Shown: piece by piece, positions 16,246 through 24,554 of the stretch
Position numbering within the stretch: position 1 is the stretch's first letter
How the letters are laid out: every line of letters starts with the position of its first letter
NCBI GenBank assembly: GCA_022652485.1
Contig: JALCRK010000007.1
Span: 22,652-86,651, forward strand
Source of the DNA: Sphingobium sp.
GTDB lineage: Bacteria > Pseudomonadota > Alphaproteobacteria > Sphingomonadales > Sphingomonadaceae
Direction of reading: 5' to 3'
Length of the DNA: 64,000 nt
Program-made: the position numbers and the translations under genes
The notes under the pieces: model-generated
Seen by the model: the letters and a program-made list of their open reading frames with translations, nothing else
What the model was told of the DNA's origin: nothing
The model's database searches: none

Positions 16246-17396
16246 GCGAGAACCCCCACTTCCTGTCCGATATGATTGAACGTCTCCGTCTTCGCGACCC
16301 CGAGCATGCGAAATGCGTCGCGGTAGAGGGTCTGGCCTTCGAGCGTGCTTTCGACGAGGGCACGCGCAAAGCGGCGGCTAACCCGCGACAAGGTCGTGCG
16401 ATAGAAATCGCCGCCGCCACCGACCCGCTCGGCGATGGCGCGCAGCCGGGCTCGCTCCGCGGCCCATGCGGCGTCGAAGGCAACCCGCGTAAACCAGCCG
16501 ACATCGAGAAGGCGTCTCAGGATGACAAGGCTGCTGACCTTGTAGCGCCGCGTGAGACGGGCGACGGTGTCCTCAAGCAGTTCCTCTGCCACGAGGTCGG
16601 CGCGCAGCGTCGCTAAGGGCACAAGCAATTCCGCAGCAACCGCGTTGCACCAGACTTCTTCGCGTCTGAAGCCGGCTACAGGCGCGGCACTGGCATTGGA
16701 TATGGCGGTAGCTCCAAGCCAAAGGTGTGCAAGTTCATGCGCGAGCGTGAACATTTGCGCAGATTTGCTGTCCGATCCGTTGATGAACACCAGCGGCGCC
16801 TGGGCATCAGCGAGTGCAAACCCGCGAAATTCTTCAGGGTCGAGCTTCCGGTTGTTGTTGCTGAGAACGACGCCACTCACCATGACAAGCGCACCGAGAC
16901 TATCCGCGTGCCCGATGAAGAGGCGCAAGGCCTCTTCCCAAGTCCGGCAGGCGGCACGCGCCTCGAGGTCGAAGTTTAGCGCTTCGGCCATCCGCGCTGC
17001 CACTGCTACCGGATTGTCGTTGAGCGTGGCGCTGCCGACAAACGGGAGATCCGGCAAGCGCACGGCCCGAGCGTAGTCCTTGAACCAGCCCTGGCGTTCC
17101 TGACAGGCGTAGACCATGTCGAGCAGGTTGGGACTTGGCCGGTGTATGGCCCGACCGTCAATTGTGCGAAAGTCCGGGATAGGCAATTGCTCCAGGGGCG
17201 GAGCAGGAAGGAACAGATAGCCTACCGGCACGTGGACGGCATCGGCAAAGGCCTGCAACTGCTTAATGGTAGGCTGCGCGTCTCCGGCTTCCCACAAGGC
17301 AAGCTTCGGGAACCGGTGATCCAGGTCCTCGGGATTCTTGCCCGCACGCTCGCGCGCCCAGGTCAGAAGCTCAGGATGGATGGCCGCCCGCGTCAT
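16242..17396 (-). CDS. XRE HTH-ImmA/IrrE metallopeptidase fusion
   Basis: 384 residues. N-terminal degenerate XRE HTH (residues 5-65: LLTWARERAGK, LALWEAGDAQPTIKQLQAFA), then an ImmA/IrrE domain with the zinc motif LAHELAHLW (His220, Glu221, His224) and a further helical C-terminus. Family members cleave repressors or antitoxins under stress. Here it is coupled to a PIN nuclease gene, so it is probably the sensor-antitoxin half of the pair. The catalytic residues are intact. The start ATG lies about 50 bases upstream of the end of the vapC gene, with no strong ribosome binding site visible. Confidence 0.82.
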   Translation of the reverse strand: MTRAAIHPELLTWARERAGKNPEDLDHRFPKLALWEAGDAQPTIKQLQAFADAVHVPVGYLFLPAPPLEQLPIPDFRTIDGRAIHRPSPNLLDMVYACQERQGWFKDYARAVRLPDLPFVGSATLNDNPVAVAARMAEALNFDLEARAACRTWEEALRLFIGHADSLGALVMVSGVVLSNNNRKLDPEEFRGFALADAQAPLVFINGSDSKSAQMFTLAHELAHLWLGATAISNASAAPVAGFRREEVWCNAVAAELLVPLATLRADLVAEELLEDTVARLTRRYKVSSLVILRRLLDVGWFTRVAFDAAWAAERARLRAIAERVGGGGDFYRTTLSRVSRRFARALVESTLEGQTLYRDAFRMLGVAKTETFNHIGQEVGVLA

Positions 17397-17454
17397 GGGA
17401 ACTTAGTAGTCCCGCATCGAAGGTCGCCGCAAGGCCGCATAGGTTTGGCTAGGA

Positions 17455-17844
17455 TCACCTGATGACCGAAACGGTGACATCGGCGGCATCGGCGACGGTG
17501 CTCCACTGCTTGTCGGCGGTCAGCGCAGGAAGGCCGTCGCGGCGCGCAAGCGCCAAGCAGAAGCGGTCGCCAAGTGACAGGCCGGCCTCGGCCGTCACGG
17601 CGCGCAGGCGCCCGGCGATGGTCGCCAGTGCGTGGTCGGCTTCGACAATGGCCATGGGCAGGGGCCTCAGCATGGCATCGACCTGATCGGCCGGCATGCC
17701 GGAATAGATGAAGTGGCTGACGACCTCGGCATAGTTGACGCTCGACATGCGCGCATCGGCAATCGCGTCAGCGACCTTTGCCGCGCCGGGTTCATCCCGA
17801 AGCAGGGCAAGGAGCGCGGAGGCGTCGAGTACGACTTCGCTCAT
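17455..17844 (-). CDS. vapC: VapC PIN-domain toxin
   Basis: 129 residues with the VapC acidic set: VVLDASALLALL at the start, NYAEV in the middle, LSLGDRFCLALARR and the C-terminal TADKQW. It is an Mg-dependent RNase toxin. The start overlaps the stop of the upstream AbrB-type antitoxin by four bases. Intact. Confidence 0.9.
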   Translation of the reverse strand: MSEVVLDASALLALLRDEPGAAKVADAIADARMSSVNYAEVVSHFIYSGMPADQVDAMLRPLPMAIVEADHALATIAGRLRAVTAEAGLSLGDRFCLALARRDGLPALTADKQWSTVADAADVTVSVIR

Positions 17845-18086
17845 TCGCCCGATTCCTCACGGCGTCGAGCGAGGAATGCGTCGACTGAGGCCTCGGCCTT
17901 GCCGTCGGTGTATTTCTTCGCAAGTGCCTGGGCGTGCGCGATCGACTGCGCCACGGTGCGCAAGATCACGCCGTCCTCGGTTTCCTCGACCAGCAGCGCG
18001 CCGCCGCCAGCGAGGCCGAGCCGCTTGCGGATCTCGGCGGGCAGACTCATCCTGCCGTTAGGCGTGATCGTCACTTGCACGGTCAT
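17841..18086 (-). CDS. vapB: AbrB-type VapB antitoxin
   Basis: 81 residues. AbrB swapped-hairpin domain at the N-terminus (VTITPNGRMSLPAEIRKRLGL), then an acidic helical tail (ASVDAFLARRREESGE) that would mask VapC. The ATG at 18086 is used rather than a longer frame, because AGGAGC lies just upstream on the minus strand and the domain begins at residue 3. Confidence 0.88.
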   Translation of the reverse strand: MTVQVTITPNGRMSLPAEIRKRLGLAGGGALLVEETEDGVILRTVAQSIAHAQALAKKYTDGKAEASVDAFLARRREESGE

Positions 18087-18238
18087 GGCACAGCTCCTTA
18101 CGGCCCTGAAGGTGGCGCCAAGCGGCACATTCAGGGCATCATGCGAGTCTTATGCCACAAAATAGGAATCGTGTCACGAACGGCATGATATGGCGCGATC
18201 GTCCGAATTGATAACAAAGATTATGTTAAATCAACAAG

Positions 18239-18796
18239 TTAGGCCGCGAACAGCTCGCCCTGACATCTTGCTGAGGATGGAATAACGCTCTGCGTTGCCG
18301 CAATCTTCCCAAGCGCCCTGAGAACGACAGGCCGAACCACATAGACCGCATGACGCCCACCGCCGCGGTTCTCGTGATTGGTGGCATAACCCGCATAGTG
18401 GCGCGTCACGAGCCCGGCACGCACAAGGTCCGAGATCGCCCGGCTGACATTGGCACGGCCAACGGCCAGGACCTGCTCTTCGACCGCGTGATCGACACGT
18501 GCTGTATCGGCGTCAGGATCGCCGGTCAGCTGGTGCTGAAGCGAGATCGTTACGCGGGCCCTCAGGCCTGCGCGGCGCACGCTTTGCTCGCTCATGGGAA
18601 GAAGCTGGGTGCATAGCCAGTCGCGTAGCAGCATCGGGGCTTCTCCTCGGCCGACGAGCGGACCGGCACGGCCACGGGCGTCGGCTGCTTCAGCCACGAG
18701 CTGGAGGACAAGGAAGGCATATCGCGGGCGTTTCGATGCCGCAGCCAACGCTGCATAGATGGCTCCCACGCCGGAAATGTGTGTTTGGTCCTGCAT
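18239..18796 (-). CDS. winged-helix regulator or replication-type protein, unknown
   Basis: 185 residues, ATG start. The central part looks like a winged helix (VEEQVLAVGRANVSRAISDL, then VRAGLVTRHYAGY), with a short basic wing GGGRHAVYVV. The N-terminal 60 residues are Ala-rich and helical. It is divergent from the AbrB-VapC pair at 19017, and the shared upstream DNA holds three nested palindromes. This fits an autoregulated DNA-binding protein, possibly a plasmid copy or replication regulator. I do not recognise a named family. Confidence 0.6.
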   Translation of the reverse strand: MQDQTHISGVGAIYAALAAASKRPRYAFLVLQLVAEAADARGRAGPLVGRGEAPMLLRDWLCTQLLPMSEQSVRRAGLRARVTISLQHQLTGDPDADTARVDHAVEEQVLAVGRANVSRAISDLVRAGLVTRHYAGYATNHENRGGGRHAVYVVRPVVLRALGKIAATQSVIPSSARCQGELFAA

Positions 18797-18858
18797 GGAT
18801 CAGTTTTGAGCACAAAAGGTGAATCTTGTGAATCCCCTTTCGCGTGCCTCGTACGGTT

Positions 18859-18896
18859 TGTCAGTTCTGACACTCTACCCGCCGGGTAAAGTGTCA
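18859..18896 (+). promoter_or_regulatory. overlapping palindromes between divergent genes
   Basis: TGTCAG-tt-CTGACA (18859-18872) overlaps a second symmetric block: TGACACT (18868-18874), TACCC-gcc-GGGTA (18876-18888) and AGTGTCA (18890-18896). Together they make a 29-base nested dyad. The position upstream of both the 18239-18796 gene (-) and the 19017 antitoxin (+) suggests an operator array or an origin-like binding site. Confidence 0.6.
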
Positions 18897-19016
18897 CAAA
18901 CGACAGAACCGGCACAATCGCACAATATGAGAAGCAGCGATGGCTGTTCTCAGCATGGGCTTGCCAAGGATCGGATGCGCGGCTATCTTACTTTCATCTT
19001 ACCGCTGGAGATCGAG

Positions 19017-19289
19017 ATGGGTATGCAGGAGCGGATCACGACGGTGATCTCGACAAAGGGGCAGGTTATCCTGCCCAAGGCTATCCGCGAAGGGCGACAC
19101 TGGTCTGCAGGCACCCGGCTGACCGTGGAAGACACGCCCGATGGGGTGCTCCTCAGAGCTACCCCGGCCTTTCCCGAAACCGTGATCGATGCGGTTTTCG
19201 GCTCCATGCGCCACAGTGGTCCCGCGCTGTCGCTCGAGGAGATGGATGCAGCTATCGCGAAGGAAGCAAAGCGCCGTGCGCGCGATTGA
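19017..19289 (+). CDS. vapB: AbrB-type VapB antitoxin (second module)
   Basis: 90 residues. AbrB domain (TTVISTKGQVILPKAIREGRHW, in two halves) followed by DTPDGVLLR and a helical acidic tail (LSLEEMDAAIAKEAKRRARD). The ATG at 19017 has GGAG seven bases upstream. The vapC gene begins 13 bases before this stop. It is not a close copy of the vapB at 17841, so it was acquired separately. Confidence 0.85.
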   Translation: MGMQERITTVISTKGQVILPKAIREGRHWSAGTRLTVEDTPDGVLLRATPAFPETVIDAVFGSMRHSGPALSLEEMDAAIAKEAKRRARD

Positions 19290-19665
19290 TACCAATATCG
19301 TCGTCAGGTTTCTGACCGCCGACGATGAAAAGCAGGCCAAAGCGGCGCGCAAGGTCATCGAGGAAGGCGACGTATTCGTTGCAACGACCGTCGTGCTCGA
19401 GATCGAATGGGTCCTGCGCGCCGGTTACAATTTCACGCCCGCGGCTATTGCCGACGGACTCCGCGCGATCGGTGGTCTTCCAGGTATCACACTGGAGGAG
19501 CCGGTCGAAGTTGCCCAGGCGCTCGACTGGCTAGGCGAAGGGATGGACTTTGCCGATGCGTTGCATCTGGCCAAGGCCGGGCATTGCAGCGCTTTCGTGA
19601 CCTTCGATCGAAAGCTCGCAAAGCGGGCGAAGGGGCTTGCCCCCGTGCCAGTCGAGGTTCCCTGA
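19276..19665 (+). CDS. vapC: VapC PIN-domain toxin (second module)
   Basis: 129 residues from GTG 19276. PIN motifs: AIDTNIVVRFL, TTVVLEIEWVLR, MDFADALHLAKA and FVTFDRKLAKRAK, covering the four acidic positions. RNase toxin of the VapC group, coupled by a 14-base overlap to its antitoxin. It is the fourth complete toxin gene within 8 kb, counting the DUF4411 PIN protein as a fifth candidate. Confidence 0.88.
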   Translation: MRAIDTNIVVRFLTADDEKQAKAARKVIEEGDVFVATTVVLEIEWVLRAGYNFTPAAIADGLRAIGGLPGITLEEPVEVAQALDWLGEGMDFADALHLAKAGHCSAFVTFDRKLAKRAKGLAPVPVEVP

Positions 19666-19674
19666 ACTGAATAC

Positions 19675-20172
19675 TCAGGAACCGTCCAGCACCCCTCCCG
19701 AAACCACACCTTGCGAGCCGAAGGCGACCCCAAGCTTCTTGCGTGTTCGCTTCAGCTTGGCGGGTGCAACCACAGCCACTTGACGCGGTTTGCGTCCGAG
19801 ACCGATCTTGAGCGCAAGTTCCTTGCGGCGAGCGGCATAGTCCGGCGCTACCATTGGATAGTCAGCAGCGAGGTTCCAGCGGGCGCGGTATTCGGCCGGA
19901 GTCATGCCATGATCGGTGCTGAGATGGTGCTTGAGCATCTTGAACTTCGCGCCGCAATCAAGGCAGGTAACCGCATCGGGTTTGACTGATGCGCGCACCG
20001 ACACGGCGGGCGTACGGACTTCCTCGGTCGGCTCGGGCACCTGACCAAGCGAAGCCAGCGAAGCGTAGACCGACTGGATCAGGCCTGGCAGATCACCCGC
20101 CGCGACCGAATTGTTGCTGACGTGGGCTGAAACAATATCGGCGACATGATCCAGGAGCATTTCATCGGCCAT
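19675..20172 (-). CDS. MucR/Ros-family zinc-finger regulator
   Basis: 165 residues. N-terminal helices (DHVADIVSAHVSNN, LIQSVYASLASLG) precede the Ros/MucR zinc finger: CLDCGAKFKMLKHHLSTDH (Cys2-His2), then MTPAEYRARWNL and YPMVAPDYAARR. The C-terminal tail is basic (KLKRTRKKLG). Alphaproteobacterial MucR proteins are H-NS-like silencers. A plasmid- or island-borne copy may silence or co-ordinate genes of the element. Intact. Confidence 0.9.
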   Translation of the reverse strand: MADEMLLDHVADIVSAHVSNNSVAAGDLPGLIQSVYASLASLGQVPEPTEEVRTPAVSVRASVKPDAVTCLDCGAKFKMLKHHLSTDHGMTPAEYRARWNLAADYPMVAPDYAARRKELALKIGLGRKPRQVAVVAPAKLKRTRKKLGVAFGSQGVVSGGVLDGS

Positions 20173-20430
20173 GGGTTGGTATCCTCATTGGACATGGAAA
20201 CAGAGACCCTATGGAGCGTAGCTGCACATGGCCAGCACCAATGGTGACGTTTCCACCGACACATTGCGAGAGATCAGCCGAAGACACGTGAGCAAAAAAA
20301 GGGGCCAGCTCGCGCCGACCCCGTGGAAGTTTTGGGAGAGGATGCCTGAAAGGCAACCTTGATATGGGGCCGCCTCAATAATGCTGCAAGTGCGAAAAGA
20401 GCGCGGCCCGTTGAATTTTCCGCATGCCCC

Positions 20431-20685
20431 TCACCCCGGCGGCCGGTAGCGCGGGGTCGGATCGGCAAACCGGCGCGGATTGGCCAGTTCGGTCCGGACA
20501 ACCCGGAACGTATAACGGTCCCATTCGCGCCAGGGATGGTAGCGGCCTGCCTCATCGAGGCGGCCATAGCAGACCCGCGCGAGGACGGTTGGACAGGCAG
20601 GATCGTCTTCAAGCAGCGCCACCGTGAAGGTGCCGCCCATGCCGCTCGGCGTATCCCACACCGGCGTTTCGGCAGTGATCGTCAT
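20431..20685 (-). CDS. small hypothetical protein upstream of mucR
   Basis: 84 residues, ATG preceded by AGGA on the minus strand. Beta-rich and charged: GTFTVALLEDDP, VLARVCYGRLDEAGRYHPWREW, FRVVRTELANPRR. No family recognised. It lies between ssb and mucR in a minus-strand run of plasmid-type genes, which supports expression. Confidence 0.5.
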   Translation of the reverse strand: MTITAETPVWDTPSGMGGTFTVALLEDDPACPTVLARVCYGRLDEAGRYHPWREWDRYTFRVVRTELANPRRFADPTPRYRPPG

Positions 20686-20784
20686 GGGGAATTCCTGTCT
20701 TTGTGAGAAATCGGGGGCGCTAATCCGCTTAGGACTCGGCGCGCATCCGGTTGGGAGGCGGCTCTGCCGCCTCCCGGGCTCCGG

Positions 20785-21120
20785 TCAGAGGAAGAGGACT
20801 TCCTCGGCGACGATCTCGACCGCGTAGCGTTCGACGCCCTCGCGGTCCGTCCACTTCGAGTAGTGGAGGCGGCCCTGGACCTCGACCATGTCGCCCTTCT
20901 TCTTGTGCTTGGCGACCGAAGTGCCGAGGCCGTTGAAAGCGGTGACGCGGTGGAACTCAGCGAGGGTCTCGGTGTAGCCGGCCTCGTTCTTGACCGTCTT
21001 GCCATCGACCAGCTTGGGGCGGTCGGTGACAAGAGTGAAGGAGGTAATCGCGGTTTCACCGGCGTGACGGGTTTCGGGTTGGCTAGCGATGCGGCCGATC
21101 AGGATGACGAGGTTCTTCAT
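20785..21120 (-). CDS. ssb: single-stranded DNA-binding protein, plasmid type
   Basis: 111 residues: MKNLVILIGRIASQPETR, then VTDRPKLVDGK, EFHRVTAFNGLG, KKGDMVEVQGRLHYSKW and YAVEIVAEEV. This is the complete SSB OB fold. It lacks the long Gly/Pro linker and acidic tip of chromosomal SSB, as is usual for short mobile-element versions. It would coat transferred or replicating single strands. The ATG at 21120 is preceded by GGAGAAACCCC on the minus strand. Confidence 0.85.
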   Translation of the reverse strand: MKNLVILIGRIASQPETRHAGETAITSFTLVTDRPKLVDGKTVKNEAGYTETLAEFHRVTAFNGLGTSVAKHKKKGDMVEVQGRLHYSKWTDREGVERYAVEIVAEEVLFL

Positions 21121-21613
21121 GGGGTTTCTCCGTGGCTTGAATTCGGCGGAACCGCCCGCCGATGAAGACCACAGGCAGGGCCAAAGGCCCGGGCCCGCAC
21201 CGAACGCCAAAAATCAAACGGGCGTGAGGGAAACCCAAAAGCGAGGAGTGGTGCGGCAAGCCCGCAGGGCTTCACGGTCCGCTGCTTTTGGGTTGCGGCC
21301 AGGGACTGGCGCTGCAGGGTTCATCGGCAAACGAAGGGCGGTTTCGTCAGTTCAGGCCGCAGGTTCCCAGGCGTTCCTACCCGTCTGCCTTGGTTGCATC
21401 CCGTCAGGGCACCCCGGCACCACGCCGGTGTCCATGCGCACCCTCCCCTCGAAGCGGTACTCCCGCCTGCGCATGTCCGGGCAAGTCAGAACGAGATCGC
21501 ACGAGAAACCTCGATTTCTCTCCGCTTACCGCAACGGCCTTGTGCGTCAGCACCTGCACGAAGAGCGGGCTGATCCGGAAATTTCAGAGTGCCACCGCGT
21601 GCGAATGGGCGCG
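21121..21613. other. intergenic region with large nested stem-loop
   Basis: No convincing gene in about 490 bases. AACCCAAAAGC (21233-21243) and its exact complement GCTTTTGGGTT (21285-21295) enclose an inner hairpin AAGCCC-gca-GGGCTT (21259-21273). The result is a two-tier structure between ssb and the nuclease gene. It could be a structured RNA, a terminator or a replication or transfer site. Confidence 0.6.
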
Positions 21614-21958
21614 TCAGCGCCAGGGCTTCGCGAGGCCCTGCGCGATCAGGTAGTCGCCGGCGTCCACGCCGTTCACCGAGATTGTGGCAAGCGTCCGCCC
21701 ATAGGGATCGGTGCCAAGCCGCGTGATCATGACCCGACCGCGCGAGACAAGCCGGACGAGCGCCACGCGCGCCGCCTCGCCTGCCCGGTAATCGCACCAG
21801 GCATAGGACACCCGGCGATCCTGGCACTTGGGACTGCCCGGCAGTTCAGGCGCGTCGATGTTGGCGACGCGCACCCGCTCGCGGCCGCAGCGGATGGTGT
21901 CGCCGTCATGGACGGTCACGGAAACGCACAAGGCTGCAGCGGCAAGAACGACAGGCAT
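21614..21958 (-). CDS. secreted staphylococcal-nuclease-like (SNase/ParB-nuclease type) protein
   Basis: 114 residues with an N-terminal signal-like helix (MPVVLAAAALCVSV), then the thermonuclease core: VHDGDTIRC, RVRVANIDAPEL, AARVALVRLVSRGRV, TDPYGRTLATISVNG and DYLIAQGLAKPW. The catalytic acidic residues (Asp in DGDT, Asp in IDAPE) and Arg in YGRTLA are present. These small nucleases are frequent on conjugative elements. A secreted Ca-dependent nuclease role is plausible; the specific function is unknown. Confidence 0.82.
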   Translation of the reverse strand: MPVVLAAAALCVSVTVHDGDTIRCGRERVRVANIDAPELPGSPKCQDRRVSYAWCDYRAGEAARVALVRLVSRGRVMITRLGTDPYGRTLATISVNGVDAGDYLIAQGLAKPWR

Positions 21959-22359
21959 CGACAATCCCTAGCGCGGCCGCTCTGTCGAACCAAGCCCTCC
22001 CCTCTTCCCGACTGGCCCCGATCGTCACCCGAAGGGCCGGCATTCTTGCCGGCGAGGTTGGGCGGGCGGCGGCGCGAGAGCGCCGACCGCGCGCCCTAGC
22101 GAGTAGAGCGGGTCGCCCCAAGCCCCGCGCGGGGCGCGGGCGTAGGGGTGCCCCCGCCCTCTCCCCTGCCCTTTGCCTCCCAACACCCCAACCACCTTTA
22201 GCCCAATACCGATGTGCGATTGTCGCCCGCATGGCGGGCCCACCGCGTCAGTGGATTGCAGCAATGCTCGACCAGCGGCTCTAGAAAGGCTATTGGGGGC
22301 CGTTCTGGAAGCGCCCGCAGGGGCAGTGTTTCCATGCGACTGGCAAGGGAGAATCGCGA
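21959..22359. other. non-coding region
   Basis: I see no supported gene. It contains a small hairpin GCCGGC-attctt-GCCGGC (about 22037-22054), a GC-palindromic stretch CCCCGCGCGGGG and a GGGGTGCCCCCGCC segment. The last is similar to GGGGGCACCCGC near bases 11 and 15590, so it may be a dispersed element-specific motif. Confidence 0.4.
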
Positions 22360-22548
22360 ATGGATCAGGAGGTCCAGATGCCGAGCGCGCGCATGGTCGC
22401 TGAGGCCATGGCGACAGTACTGGCAGGCAAGCTCGCCGATCAGGCCGCGAGCGAGATCGTGCTGAGCCGCGAAGAAGCCGCACTGTGCCTCGGGCTTGCC
22501 GAGGGAATTGCCGAGAGCCTCGCGCACGAGGCGGGCCAAGCGGACTGA
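22360..22548 (+). CDS. small helical hypothetical protein
   Basis: 62 residues, ATG with AAGGGAGA upstream. It is almost entirely helical and acidic: MVAEAMATVLAGKLADQAASE, then EEAALCLGLAEGIAESLAHEAG (in parts). It is 170 bases upstream of the DUF1173 gene on the same strand. No family recognised. The ribosome binding site and codon pattern support it. Confidence 0.5.
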   Translation: MDQEVQMPSARMVAEAMATVLAGKLADQAASEIVLSREEAALCLGLAEGIAESLAHEAGQAD

Positions 22549-22719
22549 CCAAGCGAATCTGGCGGTAGGTTACGCTCTGCGCCGCCGGCCTTGCCGGGGG
22601 TCACGGGCAAGGATAGACTTGGCCCAGCGCGCGCCATGCGGGCCGCGTCAGACAAACCAAAGGAGAATGCGCGAGAGGTCGAACGGGCAGCGTCGATCGC
22701 GAGAAATTGGAGATCCCCA

Positions 22720-23946
22720 ATGATCCAGCGATACCGTGTGCTCGGGAAGGTCGTCACCGGCGGCCAGGATGACCTGCAGGCTGTGCTCGGCGCAGCCTAT
22801 GCGCGCAAGGAGCGGGTGCTCTGCGAATGCCGCAGGCACGAAGAGCTGCCGCTCTATATCAGCCACCGCCATGATCGCTACGTGCTGGCGCGCTGGCCAG
22901 GTTCGGGCGCACGTCATGCGACGGCCTGCGACCATTACGAGGCTCCGGACTTCCTGACCGGCATGGCCCAGGTCCGGGGAAATGCCGTGATCGACGACGA
23001 GGCTTCCGGCGAAACGACGCTCAAGCTCGCCTTCCCGCTGTCGCGCGGCGCGGCGCGGCTCGCGCCAGCGGCACTCACCAACGACAAGCCGACGGTCAAG
23101 TCCACAGGCCAGAAGCTGTCGATGCGGGGGCTGCTCCATGTCCTGTGGGACCGGGCCGAACTGACGCACTGGCATCCCAAGATGGCGGGCAAACGCAGCT
23201 GGTTCGTGGTGCGCCGCGCGCTGCTCGAAGCTGCGGCCAGCTGCAAGGCCAAGCAGGAAGCCCTGCCCCATGTCCTGTTCGTACCCGAGACGTTCCGGCT
23301 CGAGGACAAGGAGGACCTGCGCGCGCGCCGCCGGGCGGCGCTTGAGCGCGTCTACCGTTCGCGTGACGAGTTGATGGTGGTGGTGGGCGAGATCAAGGAG
23401 ATCGCCCCGGCGCACGGCGCGGAGCGGATCGTGCTGCGCCACGTCGGCGACATGCCGTTCGTCATGGACCCGGACATGGCGCGCCGCTTCCACAAGCGGT
23501 TCGCGGGCGAACTGGCGCTGTGGCAGGCGCAAGGGAACCAGGGCCACCTCGTCGTTGCCGGCTCGTTCGCGCGGCGCAGCCAAGGGACCTTCGACCTGAT
23601 CGAGGTGGCGCTGATGCCGGTGACCGGCGAATGGCTACCATACGAGAGCAGCGACGAACAGTACCTCATTGCCAAGACGGTCGCTGAGAAGCGCCGGTTC
23701 GTGAAGGGTATGCGGGTCAACCTCGATGCCAGCGCGCCGATCGCCAGCCTGGTGCTCAAGGACACCGGCGAGGATGCAACCGCGATCCATATCCATGATG
23801 GCGATACTGAGGCCAGCGAACCGCTCGAGGCGCTGCTCGCCTGCGAGGGCGTAACGCACATGGTGTGGAAGGAAGGCGAGCCGCTGCCACCGCGTTGTCC
23901 CCGGCGCCGAACCGGCGACACCCCTCCGGACCGCGCCGCCGCGTGA
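22720..23946 (+). CDS. DUF1173 family protein
   Basis: 408 residues matching the DUF1173 plan: LCECRRHEELPLYISHRHDRY near the N-terminus, WPGSGARHATACDHYEAP (a Cys/His-rich N-terminal module), SMRGLLHVLWDRAELTHW, and a long C-terminal domain with FARRSQGTFDLIEVALMPVT. The family is widespread on alphaproteobacterial plasmids and ICEs and is of unknown function. The Cys/His cluster suggests metal binding. Start ATG 22720 after TTGGAGA. Intact. Confidence 0.85.
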   Translation: MIQRYRVLGKVVTGGQDDLQAVLGAAYARKERVLCECRRHEELPLYISHRHDRYVLARWPGSGARHATACDHYEAPDFLTGMAQVRGNAVIDDEASGETTLKLAFPLSRGAARLAPAALTNDKPTVKSTGQKLSMRGLLHVLWDRAELTHWHPKMAGKRSWFVVRRALLEAAASCKAKQEALPHVLFVPETFRLEDKEDLRARRRAALERVYRSRDELMVVVGEIKEIAPAHGAERIVLRHVGDMPFVMDPDMARRFHKRFAGELALWQAQGNQGHLVVAGSFARRSQGTFDLIEVALMPVTGEWLPYESSDEQYLIAKTVAEKRRFVKGMRVNLDASAPIASLVLKDTGEDATAIHIHDGDTEASEPLEALLACEGVTHMVWKEGEPLPPRCPRRRTGDTPPDRAAA

Positions 23947-23965
23947 GTGGGCACGCACCCAGGCG

Positions 23966-24466
23966 TCAGTCGCCGTTCGGCAAGGGCTTTGTCGGTAGCA
24001 GGTCGATCCGGCGCACAGCGCCGGGTTCGGAGCGGAGTGCCGCAAGGCGCGTCTCGACCGAGGCCGCGTCCTCGGTGATCTCGATGCGATTGAGCCCGAT
24101 CAGCGTCCAGACCTTGTGCTCGGGACGCGCGGCGGTGTGGGCCGCGTAGGCGAGCGGCAGCTTGTCGGGGTAAAGCCAGAGGAGAAGCACCGGCACGGCG
24201 GAAAGGTTGGGCCTGCCCTCGACATCAGTGACCGACAGCAGGTTGGTCACGGGATCATAGCGGCAGTCGATCCCGAGCGGCACGGGGTGGCCGATGATCC
24301 CGAGCAGCGCCTCGCGCGCGTTTGCGCCGAAGGTCGCGTCCAGTTCCGGCCCCGGTTTGGCATCCGGGTCGGTTTCAAGCTGTGCCAGGAAGATGAGCAC
24401 GGCGAACAGCCGGGCAGCATCGTCGCGCGTGCAGGGAATATCGAGGGCGAGGTGGATTGCGGACAT
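23966..24466 (-). CDS. hypothetical plasmid-type protein
   Basis: 166 residues, ATG 24466 with GGAA upstream on the minus strand. Segments: IHLALDIPCTRDDAARLFAVLIFLAQLE, FGANAREALLGIIGHPVP, LSAVPVLLLWLYPDKLPLAYAA and a C-terminal WTLIGLNRIEITED. It reads as a globular alpha/beta protein without membrane segments. I recognise no family. Convergent with DUF1173, and first from the left in a four-gene minus-strand cluster (23966-25964). Confidence 0.6.
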   Translation of the reverse strand: MSAIHLALDIPCTRDDAARLFAVLIFLAQLETDPDAKPGPELDATFGANAREALLGIIGHPVPLGIDCRYDPVTNLLSVTDVEGRPNLSAVPVLLLWLYPDKLPLAYAAHTAARPEHKVWTLIGLNRIEITEDAASVETRLAALRSEPGAVRRIDLLPTKPLPNGD

Positions 24467-24554
24467 GGGAGTTCCTTCGCGGGAAGCGCACAGCCGCCCC
24501 AGACTGGCGCTGCCCAGCGCAGCTGCGTCGGGGACCGGAACGGCAGGGCAATGC

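Noticed and set aside
21089..22099. 336-codon plus-strand frame over the ssb-nuclease gap
   Set aside because: Ends antisense to the nuclease, has no family similarity and runs through the stem-loop; treated as non-coding.
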